Source: Candidatus Poribacteria bacterium
Lineage (GTDB): Bacteria > Poribacteria > WGA-4E > WGA-3G
DNA: 64,000 bases
Assembly: GCA_022822085.1 (NCBI GenBank)
Contig: JAJECK010000051.1
Coordinates: forward strand, 1-64,000
Direction: 5' to 3'
A program made the position numbers and the translations under genes. The notes under the pieces were generated by a model. The model was given only the letters and a program-made list of their open reading frames with translations, was not told the origin of the DNA and searched no databases. Every line of letters starts with the position of its first letter. Within the stretch, counting starts at the first letter, position 1. Shown here piece by piece: positions 18,859 through 28,402 of the stretch.

Positions 18859-19278
18859 TTAATATAGTTCTTCTGAGGAAAACAGGATGGCTAATTCACT
18901 CTTTGCATTCTTTGCACAATCTGATGCGTGCACGAGATTATAAGTGATGTCAGTTGAGTAATCACCCCGGATACTTCCTGGTTTGGATTCTAATGGATCG
19001 GTTTCCCCGTTAATGAGGCGTGTTAATTTTATAGCGTTCTTACCCTCAACAGCGATGGCAATGATCGGTTTGCCGGTCATGAATTCAATCAATTTATCAT
19101 AAAACGACTGTCCTTTATGAATCTCATAAAGTTCTTCCGCTTTAGTGCGAGTCAATTGCATCATTTTCAGGCCAATTATATTAAAACCCTTTCTTTCGTA
19201 ACGAGAAATGATTTCACCAATGAGTCCGCGTTGAACACCATCTGGTTTCACCAGGATTAGTGTTTGTTCTACTTCCAT
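18859..19278 (-). CDS. ndk: Nucleoside diphosphate kinase
   Basis: The 139-residue NDP kinase that passes the gamma-phosphate from ATP to other NDPs through a phosphohistidine. The N-terminal T-L-I-L-V-K-P-D-G-V-Q-R-G, the R-G-D-Y-S segment and the active-site N-L-V-H-A-S-D are all intact. Length matches bacterial Ndk. It is a housekeeping gene transcribed upstream of the NPCBM pair. Confidence 0.96.
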   Translation of the reverse strand: MEVEQTLILVKPDGVQRGLIGEIISRYERKGFNIIGLKMMQLTRTKAEELYEIHKGQSFYDKLIEFMTGKPIIAIAVEGKNAIKLTRLINGETDPLESKPGSIRGDYSTDITYNLVHASDCAKNAKSELAILFSSEELY

Positions 19279-19486
19279 ATTAACTCCGTTTTACTGTTTA
19301 TTGTAATTCAAATAATTAACACAGATTTGTGTTTATAAATCTGATTATTTTAGTATATTGATTTTCAAATTTTTTGTCAACTTTTAAATCTATGAGGTAG
19401 GATTTTTTAGTTTTAGATATTTCTGATGTATTTTCTCACAGATGTTATTGTCCGGTAGATCAGGTATTAGTTGCGAAGTCAACATG

Positions 19487-19588
19487 GTAGTAGGTACACT
19501 CCGTGTGCCGTCCACTTAGAAAAGATCGATGCACCCCAAATCAACGGGACCAATGCCATTTCAGCATTCCCCGGAGTGTGCCTACTAC
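19487..19588. repeat. 102-bp element with 17-bp inverted ends
   Basis: The ends GTAGTAGGTACACTCCG and CGGAGTGTGCCTACTAC are reverse complements at 16 of 17 positions. The interior right half (19538-19574) is a copy of the GGGGAATGCC repeat seen near 11900 and 44276. No coding capacity. The rest of the 460-base gap between ndk and the WD40 gene holds nothing I recognise. Confidence 0.65.
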
Positions 19589-19742
19589 TTTGCATTGCAC
19601 ATCAATTTAAGAATCTGTGTTAGTGTGTGAGGGGTATTAATCTTGAATTAACAGATAAAATCCATTACAATCGGGATTGTAAAGCTCTCCTACAAGAGTG
19701 CTTCATGACAACTGAATGGCTTTGTTTCGTAGGGGTTGTAAT

Positions 19743-22700
19743 TTATTTTTTCTGTTGCGGTGCTTCATTGATAATCAGATCGTCAAACGCTTTTCCATCT
19801 TTGTCAGTAATTCGCAGATAGAATCCCCATCCATATTCTTCATCGCAAACTTTGACAAGGACGGTGTTCTTACCTTGTTTGAGCGTTACAGGGAATGTGT
19901 ACCTGTCAATTTCTGCATCATGGCTATTGGGATTTGTGAAAACTTCAACACCGTTTACCCACACCTTTCCCTGATCATCGCTATCAAAACGAAATTGAAC
20001 TTGCCGTTTGTCGGGTGAAACGATAGTAGCAAATGCATAAGCAGCACACCAGTCAATATTGTTCCCCAAACCGACATATCCGTTTAGCACTCCATCAGTG
20101 GATTTCTGCCAACGCACCATCTTATTTAATCCATCATAATCTACATTCAGGTCGATATGCGTAATGTCTTCAGGTATGTATGCAGTATTGTATCCGATTG
20201 CATCTGCATTATCAAATGGACCGAGTATTAACCACTTATCTTCGGTGATGAAACCGGTCTTTTGTATCAGTTCTTCAGCTTTCTCAATCATGTCATTTTC
20301 ACGATAAAATTCAGCCAAAACGAGTGAGGCATTTAAACGTACGCTCAATTTATAAGACATATCCTGAATTATCTGATTCAGGATGTCAAGGTAATCTATC
20401 TTGTTTTTGGTGTTTTTGATATCTTCCGCAGCTTGTCTAAAAAACCTGCGTTCAGAACTTGCTAACGTAATAGCGTTTAACTTTTCCTTGAATTGTTCTA
20501 TGGGGTCTTTCTCTTCCAGTGAACTTTTTCGTATTCCATCCCAATCCCACACAAGAATTGTGCCTTCGCCACCTATGCTTGCCATCGTTTTTCTATCAGG
20601 TGATATTGCTAACCGGGACAATCCGTTCCGATGTCCTTCAAGTGTTGTGAGTTTCTCGCTGGTTGCCAAATCCCATACCTCAATCTTACCAGCAGTTAAT
20701 CCACTTAAGAGCAAAGTATCATCAGGTGAAAATGCTAATGTATCATTCCTTTTCACCTTTATATCTTCAATTTGAGTCTGATCCTCACATTTAAAAAAGC
20801 GGGTTTTTCCAAAAAGGGTGGTCACAGCAAGCATCTCCCTATCTGGAGAAAAAACTAAACCGGTGATATGTTCTGTAGTTCTGATGTTGCGTATATTTCC
20901 ATCTTTTTTCTTTTTCGCTTTCTCAAACCACTCTCCTTCAAGGAGGGAACATAATTCAATCCCAGTTTCCACATGCCACATTTGCACCTTTCCTCCCTCC
21001 GTGCCACTGACAATAATCTCTCCATTGGGTGAAAAAACTAACCTTGTGATGTCCAATGGACGGGGGTAATTTAGATCGAATATTCGACGATTTTTTTTCG
21101 GATCTAATAGATATATTTCCTTATATTTGTCATTCTCTATATTCCACAAGTGTATAATACCGTTAGCTCCAACAGCAAGTGTTTTTCCATCTGGTGAGAA
21201 AATTACTTTCCTGGCAAGAGAACTACTGCCTCTCATTGGGCAATTATAAATCTTTAACTCTTGCCCGGTTTGTACATCAGTCAAACGAACCAGATACGCA
21301 CCCATCCTGTGGATACTGGCGAGCTTTGTTCCATCAGGAGAAAATGCATAAAATGAAGACCAACCTTCTCCTATCCGTGTACCTTCAATTCTGAACTTGC
21401 TTGTCGAATTTAAATTGGGTTTCTGTATTGTGTTCAGGTCCCAGAGTGTCGGACTCCTATTGCTTGCAATGCTCGTAAGTGTAGAACTATCCTGAGAGAA
21501 AGCCATTGTGTAAACGCCTGATGGATGTCCTGTAATATGTGTCGGTAGTGGATTCCCTGTCTCAATATCCCATAGCAGTACAGTACCGTCCGAACTCGCA
21601 GTAGCAAGTATGGTGCTATCAGATGAAAATGCTAATGCAGTTGTTTGGCCGATATGTGCCTCAAAAACAGCGAGAGAATCTCCTGTTGTGACATCCCACA
21701 TTTGTACAGTTGTATCTTCATTACCACATACCAAATATTTATTGTCAGGTGAAAACAGTAATTGAAGAGTTTTATTTCTATCGTTCATATCCTCCTGGCG
21801 TTTTTGGAATGTATGTAAATGTTTTCCAGTAGAGGCATGCCATAATCGCACCTGATAATTCTGGCTTCCACTTGCAAGTAGTCTGCCATCAGCAGAAAAT
21901 GTTATTACTTGAACAGAGTTTGCTATACCGACCATATTTTCTTTAGGTGCTTTAAGGGTAGCAATCTTTTTCTCGGTCTCTATATCCCAAATCTCAATTT
22001 GATCATTTTCTCTGTTTCCTCCTGCAGTTGCGGCTATATCCTGTGTTAAAGCAATCAGATGATTTTCTACCAATGATACTGCGAATTCCCCTTCTGTATC
22101 TATTGTCTCAACTTGCTTAATGTCAGGATTTAAAGTACTTATTGAATAAATCACATTCTTTTTAGAAAACCGGTATCCAATACTAACAAAAGTTTTGCCG
22201 TTTTGGTCCAATCGCAACGCCTTTGCCTCAGGGGGAGTTCTGTCAAGTTGCACTCTTTGAAAAGTTGTTGTATCCCATACCTGGAATTCGCCACCATAAA
22301 ACCTGGTCCCTCCACCATTTACGAGGTACCGTCCATCTGATGAGAAAGCAAGCGATCCACACGGACCAGGAAACAGATGGAATTCCTTACCTGTATTCAC
22401 ATCATAAAGCCAGATTCCAATAGCAGTTCCCACAGCAAGCTGATTGCCGTCTGGAGAAAACTGGACAGAATAGATTTGACCTTTACCTAAACGCGCTCTT
22501 GCATGTTTAGGTAATTCCCATTGTGAGAAGTGTTTCGTCGTCCCGTCTTCTTGTGTTCTTTCAGAAAGCGGCAAATTTTCCTTAGGTTGCTGTTCAGAAA
22601 TTAGGTCATTATTTTCTGTGTTTACACTCCCAAGTTGCTTTTGTAAATCAGGTTCCAACACAAGGTTTACCATAATGGGTGCATCAACAATATCAACCGT

Positions 22701-23489
22701 CATTTCCGAGTTTGCATCCAAACTATAGGAAGGTTGAAAACGCCTTAAGAATCTACTGTTTCCAAAACTTAACATGAGCAACACTACCACACAGGTTGCG
22801 GCAGCGGTTAACCATGGAACAAACGGCTTACTTGCAGATGGCACTACAGGTTCTGTTTTGGCAATCTCACGCATAATGTTTTCTGTGAGATTTGGTGTGA
22901 TTTTGAAATGTTCTAATGCTTCTCTTATCATCGGCTCCTGTTTCCTTAACCGTTTCTGTGCTCGGTGAAGACGGCTTTTGACCGTATTTGCCGATACACC
23001 CAAAAACTCACCGATTTCTGCACATGTCATTTCACCGAAATAGTGTAAGGTCATGACAGTACGTTCGCTTTCCTGTAGTTTCGCAAGCAATTTTTGCACA
23101 ACTTCGCGCTGTGCTTCTACCGCGACGCGCTCCTTTTCTTCAACGACATATTCAGAATAGGCTGCTTCTTCTAATTGCTCGTTGTCCACCTGTTCCAGAT
23201 GCTCAAGGGATTGTATATGCATGCGTTTTTTGCGAAACCACGCATAGCAGTGTCGCCTTGTAATCACAGACAACCACCCCGCAAAACGTTGTGGATCCTT
23301 TAGTTTTTCCAATTCCCTATAAGCAGTCAGAAAGGCATCTTGTGTAATTTCTTCAGCGATATGAAAATCTCCGATAATACGCAAGGCAAGTGCGCATATC
23401 TGCTTCTGATATTTAGTCACTAACGATGTAAATGCGTCATCGTCGCCTGAAAGAACGAGTCTGACGAGTTCAGTGTCATTGTGTTGCAT
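19743..23489 (-). CDS. ECF sigma factor fused to a transmembrane WD40 sensor
   Basis: A 1248-residue fusion. Residues 1-75 are a sigma region 2 (A-E-E-I-T-Q-D-A-F, W-L-S-V-I-T-R-R-H) and 130-190 a region 4 helix-turn-helix (T-V-K-S-R-L-H-R-A-Q). One membrane helix follows at about 222-242. WD40 repeats fill about 330-960, enough for two propellers, with repeated S-P-D-G and W-D-(I/V)-x-T-G motifs. A helical region and a C-terminal beta-sandwich (about 1090-1240) end it. The layout is a sigma factor tethered to the membrane by its own extracytoplasmic sensor, as known from planctomycete-type ECFs with long C-terminal extensions. No separate anti-sigma gene is adjacent. Confidence 0.88.
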   Translation of the reverse strand: MQHNDTELVRLVLSGDDDAFTSLVTKYQKQICALALRIIGDFHIAEEITQDAFLTAYRELEKLKDPQRFAGWLSVITRRHCYAWFRKKRMHIQSLEHLEQVDNEQLEEAAYSEYVVEEKERVAVEAQREVVQKLLAKLQESERTVMTLHYFGEMTCAEIGEFLGVSANTVKSRLHRAQKRLRKQEPMIREALEHFKITPNLTENIMREIAKTEPVVPSASKPFVPWLTAAATCVVVLLMLSFGNSRFLRRFQPSYSLDANSEMTVDIVDAPIMVNLVLEPDLQKQLGSVNTENNDLISEQQPKENLPLSERTQEDGTTKHFSQWELPKHARARLGKGQIYSVQFSPDGNQLAVGTAIGIWLYDVNTGKEFHLFPGPCGSLAFSSDGRYLVNGGGTRFYGGEFQVWDTTTFQRVQLDRTPPEAKALRLDQNGKTFVSIGYRFSKKNVIYSISTLNPDIKQVETIDTEGEFAVSLVENHLIALTQDIAATAGGNRENDQIEIWDIETEKKIATLKAPKENMVGIANSVQVITFSADGRLLASGSQNYQVRLWHASTGKHLHTFQKRQEDMNDRNKTLQLLFSPDNKYLVCGNEDTTVQMWDVTTGDSLAVFEAHIGQTTALAFSSDSTILATASSDGTVLLWDIETGNPLPTHITGHPSGVYTMAFSQDSSTLTSIASNRSPTLWDLNTIQKPNLNSTSKFRIEGTRIGEGWSSFYAFSPDGTKLASIHRMGAYLVRLTDVQTGQELKIYNCPMRGSSSLARKVIFSPDGKTLAVGANGIIHLWNIENDKYKEIYLLDPKKNRRIFDLNYPRPLDITRLVFSPNGEIIVSGTEGGKVQMWHVETGIELCSLLEGEWFEKAKKKKDGNIRNIRTTEHITGLVFSPDREMLAVTTLFGKTRFFKCEDQTQIEDIKVKRNDTLAFSPDDTLLLSGLTAGKIEVWDLATSEKLTTLEGHRNGLSRLAISPDRKTMASIGGEGTILVWDWDGIRKSSLEEKDPIEQFKEKLNAITLASSERRFFRQAAEDIKNTKNKIDYLDILNQIIQDMSYKLSVRLNASLVLAEFYRENDMIEKAEELIQKTGFITEDKWLILGPFDNADAIGYNTAYIPEDITHIDLNVDYDGLNKMVRWQKSTDGVLNGYVGLGNNIDWCAAYAFATIVSPDKRQVQFRFDSDDQGKVWVNGVEVFTNPNSHDAEIDRYTFPVTLKQGKNTVLVKVCDEEYGWGFYLRITDKDGKAFDDLIINEAPQQKK

Positions 23490-23604
23490 TTGTCACCTCT
23501 TAGAATAGATAGTTTGATTACTTCTTTATATCTGTGACGCGATTTAATGCTTAGTTGGGTGCATAAATTAATGGAAATTTGAGAAAAACGAATTAAAATT
23601 GAGG

Positions 23605-26600
23605 TTATTTCAATATTTTCAAATCTGAAAAAGGGTTTCCATCTGTATCAGTGATACGCAGGATAAAGGCACATGCCCCTTCTTCATTACATACCTTTAC
23701 GAGGATACTGTTTTTACCTTGTTTAAGTGTGACAGGAATGATATATGTATCGAGCCTAACAGCAAAGGTTTTGGTATGTGTGAATTCTTCTTTGCCGTTT
23801 AGCCATAATTTTCCTTGGTCATCACTATCAAACCGTAACTGGATTTCACGTTCATCAGGTGAGGTGACGGTAGCGAAGGTGTAGAAGACTTGCCAATCAA
23901 CGTTCTTTTCTCCGAGATGGATATAACCATTTAATTCCGTATCGCTGAACTTTTTCCAACGCACAGGTCCGACTTGTCCATCATATTTTGCAGCTAAGTC
24001 AATTTCTGTGATGTCTTCAGGGATGTATGCAGTATCAAATCCTATTTTACCAACATTATCAAATGGAGCAAGGACCATCCATGCATCTTCTGTAACATAA
24101 CCCGTTTTTTGAATGTACGCATCTGCTTCTTCATGCATGCCACTTTCGCGATAATATTCAGCTAAACTAAAATTGGTATTTATCTGAAGTCTTAAACTAT
24201 TTGGAGTATCAGTGTCAAGTTCAGCAGACATATCGTTGATTTTTTGAATATACGTCCCTGCTTCTTTAGACATACCTTTGTCCCGATAGAATTTAGCAAG
24301 ACTCAGAGACGCGTTAGACTGAAGCGTCAGACTTTCTATGGGAAGGTTTGCGGTGAGAGAGTCAATTTTCTGAAGGTGTTCATCCGCTTTTTCATCGATG
24401 CCATTGTCGTGATAGAACATAGCCAAAACCAGATGTGCATTCAATTGGATACTCAGACTATCGGAGAAAGCGTCAATCAATTTATTTACCATTTCAGTAT
24501 AACCATCTTTGTCCTGAACTTCTTTACCGATTTTGCCAATTCTTGCGAATAGCTGACGGTGAAAACTTGGGGATGTTGTGACATTCTGCCCACCCTCATA
24601 ATCTGCAGCGGATAAGTATTTTACAAATTCCCCATACGCAAATTCATACCATTCGTTTGCGAGATATATCTCTCCATTCCACAATACATGATCAGAGATT
24701 TTTGGTTTCTGTGCTGAATGTTCAAGAAACTGCAATACAGTATCTGTTAACTCTTCTTTTGTGAGTAGGTTAACTTTAGAATCTCCATCTTGACCATCTC
24801 CGCCTGCATTAGCAAGAACTTTTTCCCAGTCCCATAATAGGATGGTAGCGTCTCCAACACTCATAAGTGTCTTACGATCTGGTGAAAATACTAAATCTTC
24901 GATAAATAAAGAATGGCCATCAAGCGTGGTGAGTTTGTCTCCAGTCGCTACATCCCATAACCGAATTTTTCCACCCCAGTAACCGATAATGAGGACTTTA
25001 TTATCTGGTGAAAAGATGAATGTATCTCCATCTTCCTCTTCAGAAAAAAGCAGTTCCTTAAAGTGAGGTTGTTTCGCTCTTCCTATCATACGTATCCTTT
25101 TTAAACTTCCAACAGCAATTAGGGAACCGTCTGAAGAAAATGCAAACTGTAGTATAGGTTCTCTATTCTCATCGTCATCCGGCAGCTCCTCAAAGAAAGA
25201 ACTTAACATCGTACCAGTTTCCACATCCCACAATTGAACTTGGCCATCTTGTGTGCCGCTGACAATCTTTTTCCCATCCGGCGAAAAGGCTACAGTTCGG
25301 TTAAAAGGAGCGTCATCAGAATCATTATCGTGGTCTGAGGTAATTATCTCCCGTTTTTCACCGGTTTCTATATTCAATAAGTGGATTTTATTGGTAGCAC
25401 CTTGCGCTAAGATTTTTCCATCAGGGGAAAACACCCTTCCAGTACCCCATGGGAAAGACTTCAACTCCCGTCCTGTGTGAACATCATTCAGACGCAGCAC
25501 CCAGTCATTAAAGTTTGGTTTCGTTGGGTCAGTTTGTTTACCGTGATTTAACAGTTTTGTTCCATCAGGTGTAAACACATACTCACTATACATATGCCAA
25601 TACAAATGTTCCTCAAGCATTGCTTTGGTTATGGAAGTTGTTTTTTGTAAGTTTTTCAGATCCCATACGGTGAGTATACCTTCGTTTGATACACTGACAA
25701 AAGAAGTTCCATCATTTAAAAAAGATGCTGTTCTCATCCACATGTGTCCAGTAATTGTGTTCTGTAAAGGTTTTCTTGTCTCAATATCCCAAAACCGGAC
25801 CGTACCATCAGCACTCCCACTTGCAAGTGTGTTGCCATCTGGTGAAAAAGTTAATTGTTCAACAGTGTTGAGATGACCTGTGAAGGTAGCAATAAACTCA
25901 CCTGTCCAACTATTCCACAGTCTAATAGTGGTATCTTCACTACCACATGCCAGCAGTGAACCATCCGGTGAGAATGCTAATGCCGATGGTCTGCTATTTC
26001 GCTCATTCTTCATAGGGTTGTTTATTACGTCTCTGCCATTTTCCGTTGATACACTCCACATATTGCCTTCTATAGGCTTTTGGAAGACAATTAATTCTTC
26101 TCCAGTGGTTGTCCCCCATATTTGTACTGTGGTATCCAGATTTCCAGTAGCCAGTCGTTTACCATCGGGAGAGAATTCCATAGTCAGTGCTTTGTTTGTC
26201 TTAGTGAAATATTCAGGCAAACTAACTTCTTTCCCAAGTTCTCTAAGCGTTGTTAACTTCTTACCTGTTTTTATGTCCCACACCTCAATTTTTCCTTCAT
26301 CACTCCCGATAGCGGTTTTATCTTCTGTAAGCGCGTAACTTTCAAGATGCATGTAACCCGGTCTTTTCCCAAGATTTATGGCTGTCGTCTCTCCTGTCTC
26401 TACATTTACTCTATAAATTGTCTCTCTTGACATGCTGAGACATACAAGCGTTTTGCTATCATTTGTGAACCGTAACGCTTCGGCAGCGGGTAACTCATCT
26501 TGTAATGAAACTTTTCTCCCTGTGGCTACTTCCCGTATCTCAATTCCTGTTTCAAGTGGACTACCTCCAAAACTGGTAACTGGGTCTCCACCAGCAGATG

Positions 26601-27021
26601 CGATGAAGCGACCATCAGGTGAATACGCAATTGTCCTACTCATTCCATGTAATAGTGAAATCTCATTCCCTGTTTCCACATCGTAAACCCAGACACCGGT
26701 ATTACTACCCACTACCATTTGTGTGCCATCTGTTGAAAACTGAATTGTTCCCATGCCTCCCTTTCCATAACGCGCTTTTGCTTCTTTTGACAGATTCCAT
26801 TGTGGATAATTTTCTATTTTATTCTCCGCATCTGTATTGCCGGATTGTACTTGTATATTGTCAGACTGTTTTTTAGTAATAGGATTTTCTTGTTGGGCAA
26901 AAGCATTTCCGAAACCTAATATGATTAGCACTACCACGTAGGTTGCGGCAGTGGTTAACCATGGAACGAACGGTTTACTTGCAGATGGCACTATAGGTTC
27001 TGTTTTGGCAATTCTAACCAT
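23605..27021 (-). CDS. WD40 propeller protein, sigma-less paralogue
   Basis: A 1138-residue paralogue of the sigma-WD40 gene. The first residues (R-I-A-K-T-E-P-I-V-P-S-A-S-K-P-F) match the linker just before the membrane helix of the neighbour. The hydrophobic stretch (about 19-42) now ends in A-F-A-Q-Q and may act as a signal peptide. WD40 repeats cover about 70-720, TPR-like helices 760-970 and a beta-sandwich 990-1135. The codons before the ATG still spell a relic of sigma region 4 (S-R-L-N-R-E-Q), ended upstream by TAA. So a secreted or anchored sensor remains without its sigma output. Confidence 0.82.
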   Translation of the reverse strand: MVRIAKTEPIVPSASKPFVPWLTTAATYVVVLIILGFGNAFAQQENPITKKQSDNIQVQSGNTDAENKIENYPQWNLSKEAKARYGKGGMGTIQFSTDGTQMVVGSNTGVWVYDVETGNEISLLHGMSRTIAYSPDGRFIASAGGDPVTSFGGSPLETGIEIREVATGRKVSLQDELPAAEALRFTNDSKTLVCLSMSRETIYRVNVETGETTAINLGKRPGYMHLESYALTEDKTAIGSDEGKIEVWDIKTGKKLTTLRELGKEVSLPEYFTKTNKALTMEFSPDGKRLATGNLDTTVQIWGTTTGEELIVFQKPIEGNMWSVSTENGRDVINNPMKNERNSRPSALAFSPDGSLLACGSEDTTIRLWNSWTGEFIATFTGHLNTVEQLTFSPDGNTLASGSADGTVRFWDIETRKPLQNTITGHMWMRTASFLNDGTSFVSVSNEGILTVWDLKNLQKTTSITKAMLEEHLYWHMYSEYVFTPDGTKLLNHGKQTDPTKPNFNDWVLRLNDVHTGRELKSFPWGTGRVFSPDGKILAQGATNKIHLLNIETGEKREIITSDHDNDSDDAPFNRTVAFSPDGKKIVSGTQDGQVQLWDVETGTMLSSFFEELPDDDENREPILQFAFSSDGSLIAVGSLKRIRMIGRAKQPHFKELLFSEEEDGDTFIFSPDNKVLIIGYWGGKIRLWDVATGDKLTTLDGHSLFIEDLVFSPDRKTLMSVGDATILLWDWEKVLANAGGDGQDGDSKVNLLTKEELTDTVLQFLEHSAQKPKISDHVLWNGEIYLANEWYEFAYGEFVKYLSAADYEGGQNVTTSPSFHRQLFARIGKIGKEVQDKDGYTEMVNKLIDAFSDSLSIQLNAHLVLAMFYHDNGIDEKADEHLQKIDSLTANLPIESLTLQSNASLSLAKFYRDKGMSKEAGTYIQKINDMSAELDTDTPNSLRLQINTNFSLAEYYRESGMHEEADAYIQKTGYVTEDAWMVLAPFDNVGKIGFDTAYIPEDITEIDLAAKYDGQVGPVRWKKFSDTELNGYIHLGEKNVDWQVFYTFATVTSPDEREIQLRFDSDDQGKLWLNGKEEFTHTKTFAVRLDTYIIPVTLKQGKNSILVKVCNEEGACAFILRITDTDGNPFSDLKILK

Positions 27022-27090
27022 GGGTTTATGTTTCCATAAATGTTGTTGTTCTCGGTTAAGGCGGCTTTATACGGTATATGTTGAAGGGTA
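27022..27090 (-). pseudogene. Relic of sigma region 4 upstream of the WD40 paralogue
   Basis: In minus-strand sense the stretch before the ATG at 27021 aligns with the sigma region 4 coding sequence of the neighbour at about 22915-22990, including GCCGCCTTAACCGAGAACA against GCCGTCTTCACCGAGCACAG. About 75 bases present in the neighbour are missing, and an in-frame TAA cuts it off. Confidence 0.65.
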
Positions 27091-27180
27091 TTAATCGGGG
27101 TTAGAAACTCCTCGGACAAGAGAATTTACCAAATAGATAGCAACTTGGATTTTTATATATCTATTGAAAACATGAAAACA

Positions 27181-27265
27181 AAGGTGCTGCCTAACTTATG
27201 ATATGGCATATTGCTGATGATCGCAGCTCGTGCCTATATCAAAAGTTATTAGACAACACCTTAAG
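27181..27265. repeat. MITE-like element with ~28-bp imperfect inverted ends
   Basis: The left end AAGGTGCTGCCTAACTTATG continues as ATATGGCA; the right end read on the minus strand is AAGGTGTTGTCTAATAACTT then TTGATATAGGCA. The whole unit is 85 bases and non-coding. No target-site duplication is obvious. Confidence 0.55.
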
Positions 27266-27310
27266 TTTTTGACTTATGGTGAAGTATGAAAATAATTATA
27301 CACGCCACTG

Positions 27311-27373
27311 TCCGAGCGATCTCCGAATCTCGACTTAACTCAGTGGTAATCGGGAATCGGAGTTCCCTCCTAC
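27311..27373. repeat. Paired GTAGGAG-family repeats facing each other
   Basis: A CGAGCGATCTCCGAATCTCG half is followed by CGGGAATCGGAGTTCCCTCC and TACA in inverted orientation. It is the same dispersed family as at 1957 and 34350. Confidence 0.55.
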
Positions 27374-27424
27374 ATATCCACAATGTATAAACTCTACCAT
27401 ACATTCTGTCAATTCGGTGCTATT

Positions 27425-27688
27425 CTACTCAAAATAGTCAGCGTTGATTTCGATGAAATGCTCCCATTCCTCTGGAACATCTTCTTCCATGAAGATAGCC
27501 TCGACGGGACATTCCGGTTCACACACGCCACAATCGATGCACTCTTCCGGATCGATATAGAGCATTTCAACTTCTTCGAAGTCGTCAGGTGCATCTGTTG
27601 GATGTGGGTGAATGCAATCTACTGGGCAGACATCAACACAAGAGGAATCTTTTTCGTCAATGCAAGGTTCGCAAATTACATAGGTCAT
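27425..27688 (-). CDS. Thermus-type seven-iron ferredoxin, copy 1
   Basis: An 87-residue ferredoxin with one [3Fe-4S] and one [4Fe-4S] site. By analogy with FdxA-type ferredoxins, Cys9, Cys17 and Cys60 should hold the 3Fe cluster and Cys21, Cys50, Cys53 and Cys56 the 4Fe cluster. The start T-Y-V-I-C-E-P-C-I and the end D-V-P-E-E-W match the Thermus protein closely, with a longer loop (about 26-42). Acidic C-terminus. It is the last gene of the sigma/paralogue cluster and one of three intact tandem copies. A small electron carrier; its redox partner is not in the window. Confidence 0.92.
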   Translation of the reverse strand: MTYVICEPCIDEKDSSCVDVCPVDCIHPHPTDAPDDFEEVEMLYIDPEECIDCGVCEPECPVEAIFMEEDVPEEWEHFIEINADYFE

Positions 27689-27725
27689 ACTGTAGTTCTC
27701 CTTTCAAGAAAGATAATTTATCACT

Positions 27726-28004
27726 TTAAACACTGAGTTGTTGTTCGTAGTAATCAGCGTTTATTTGTATGTAGTGCTCCCATTCTTCGGGAACATCTTC
27801 ATCAAAAAATATAGCCTCGACGGGACATTCTGGTTCACATACGCCACATTCAATACATGTATCCGGGTCGATAAAAAGTTGGTTTACACCTTCAAAATCG
27901 TCTGCTTCATAATCAGGGATTGGTCTTATGGATTCACAGGGGCAGACATCTACACAAGAAGCGTCTTTTTCGTCAATACAAGGTTCGCAAATTACATAAG
28001 TCAC
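27726..28004 (-). CDS. Thermus-type seven-iron ferredoxin, copy 2
   Basis: A 92-residue copy with the same seven cluster cysteines. The first cluster segment differs (V-C-P-C-E-S-I instead of V-C-P-V-D-C-I), moving one extra Cys by two places. The second cluster motif is C-I-E-C-G-V-C-E-P-E-C-P. The C-terminus is five residues longer (Q-Q-L-S-V). It lies 37 bases upstream of copy 1 on the same strand. Confidence 0.92.
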   Translation of the reverse strand: MTYVICEPCIDEKDASCVDVCPCESIRPIPDYEADDFEGVNQLFIDPDTCIECGVCEPECPVEAIFFDEDVPEEWEHYIQINADYYEQQLSV

Positions 28005-28056
28005 TGTATGCTCTCCTATTATTATATACTATTTTCCTAATTTGTCAAATAAATGT

Positions 28057-28323
28057 TTATTCTTGAAAGTAATCAGCGTTTATTTGTATGAAATGTTCCC
28101 ACTCTTCCGGGACTTCATCATCCACATAGATAGCCTCAACAGGACATTCAGGGACGCAAACATGACAGTCAATACACTCTTCTGGATCGATATAAAGTTG
28201 TTCTACTTCTTCATATTCGTTTGGGTCTACGTGCCGCATTGGGTGTATGCATTCTACAGGACATACTTCAGCACAAATGTGGTCTTTTACGTCAATGCAT
28301 GGTTCGCAAATTACGTAGGTCAT
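28057..28323 (-). CDS. Thermus-type seven-iron ferredoxin, copy 3
   Basis: An 88-residue copy with all cluster cysteines present (C-E-P-C near the start, C-I-D-C-H-V-C-V-P-E-C-P later; the usual Gly is His). Its first 72 bases are almost identical to the truncated ferredoxin piece at 29179-29250, with one difference, which shows a recent duplication. It lies just downstream of the last paralogue of the unrecognised repeat family. Confidence 0.92.
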   Translation of the reverse strand: MTYVICEPCIDVKDHICAEVCPVECIHPMRHVDPNEYEEVEQLYIDPEECIDCHVCVPECPVEAIYVDDEVPEEWEHFIQINADYFQE

Positions 28324-28402
28324 TAGGAATCCTCCTTATTAATTATATGTGTTTTGCCTCGTTCGGATCAGCACACGTGTTAATCCGATGTTTGTTTGGA
28401 AA

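Noticed and set aside
27425-28323. Ferredoxins as bacterial 2[4Fe-4S] type
   Set aside because: The first motif has C-x2-C-x7-C-x3-C spacing and D-V-P-E-E-W tail, which fit the Thermus-type 7Fe ferredoxin instead.
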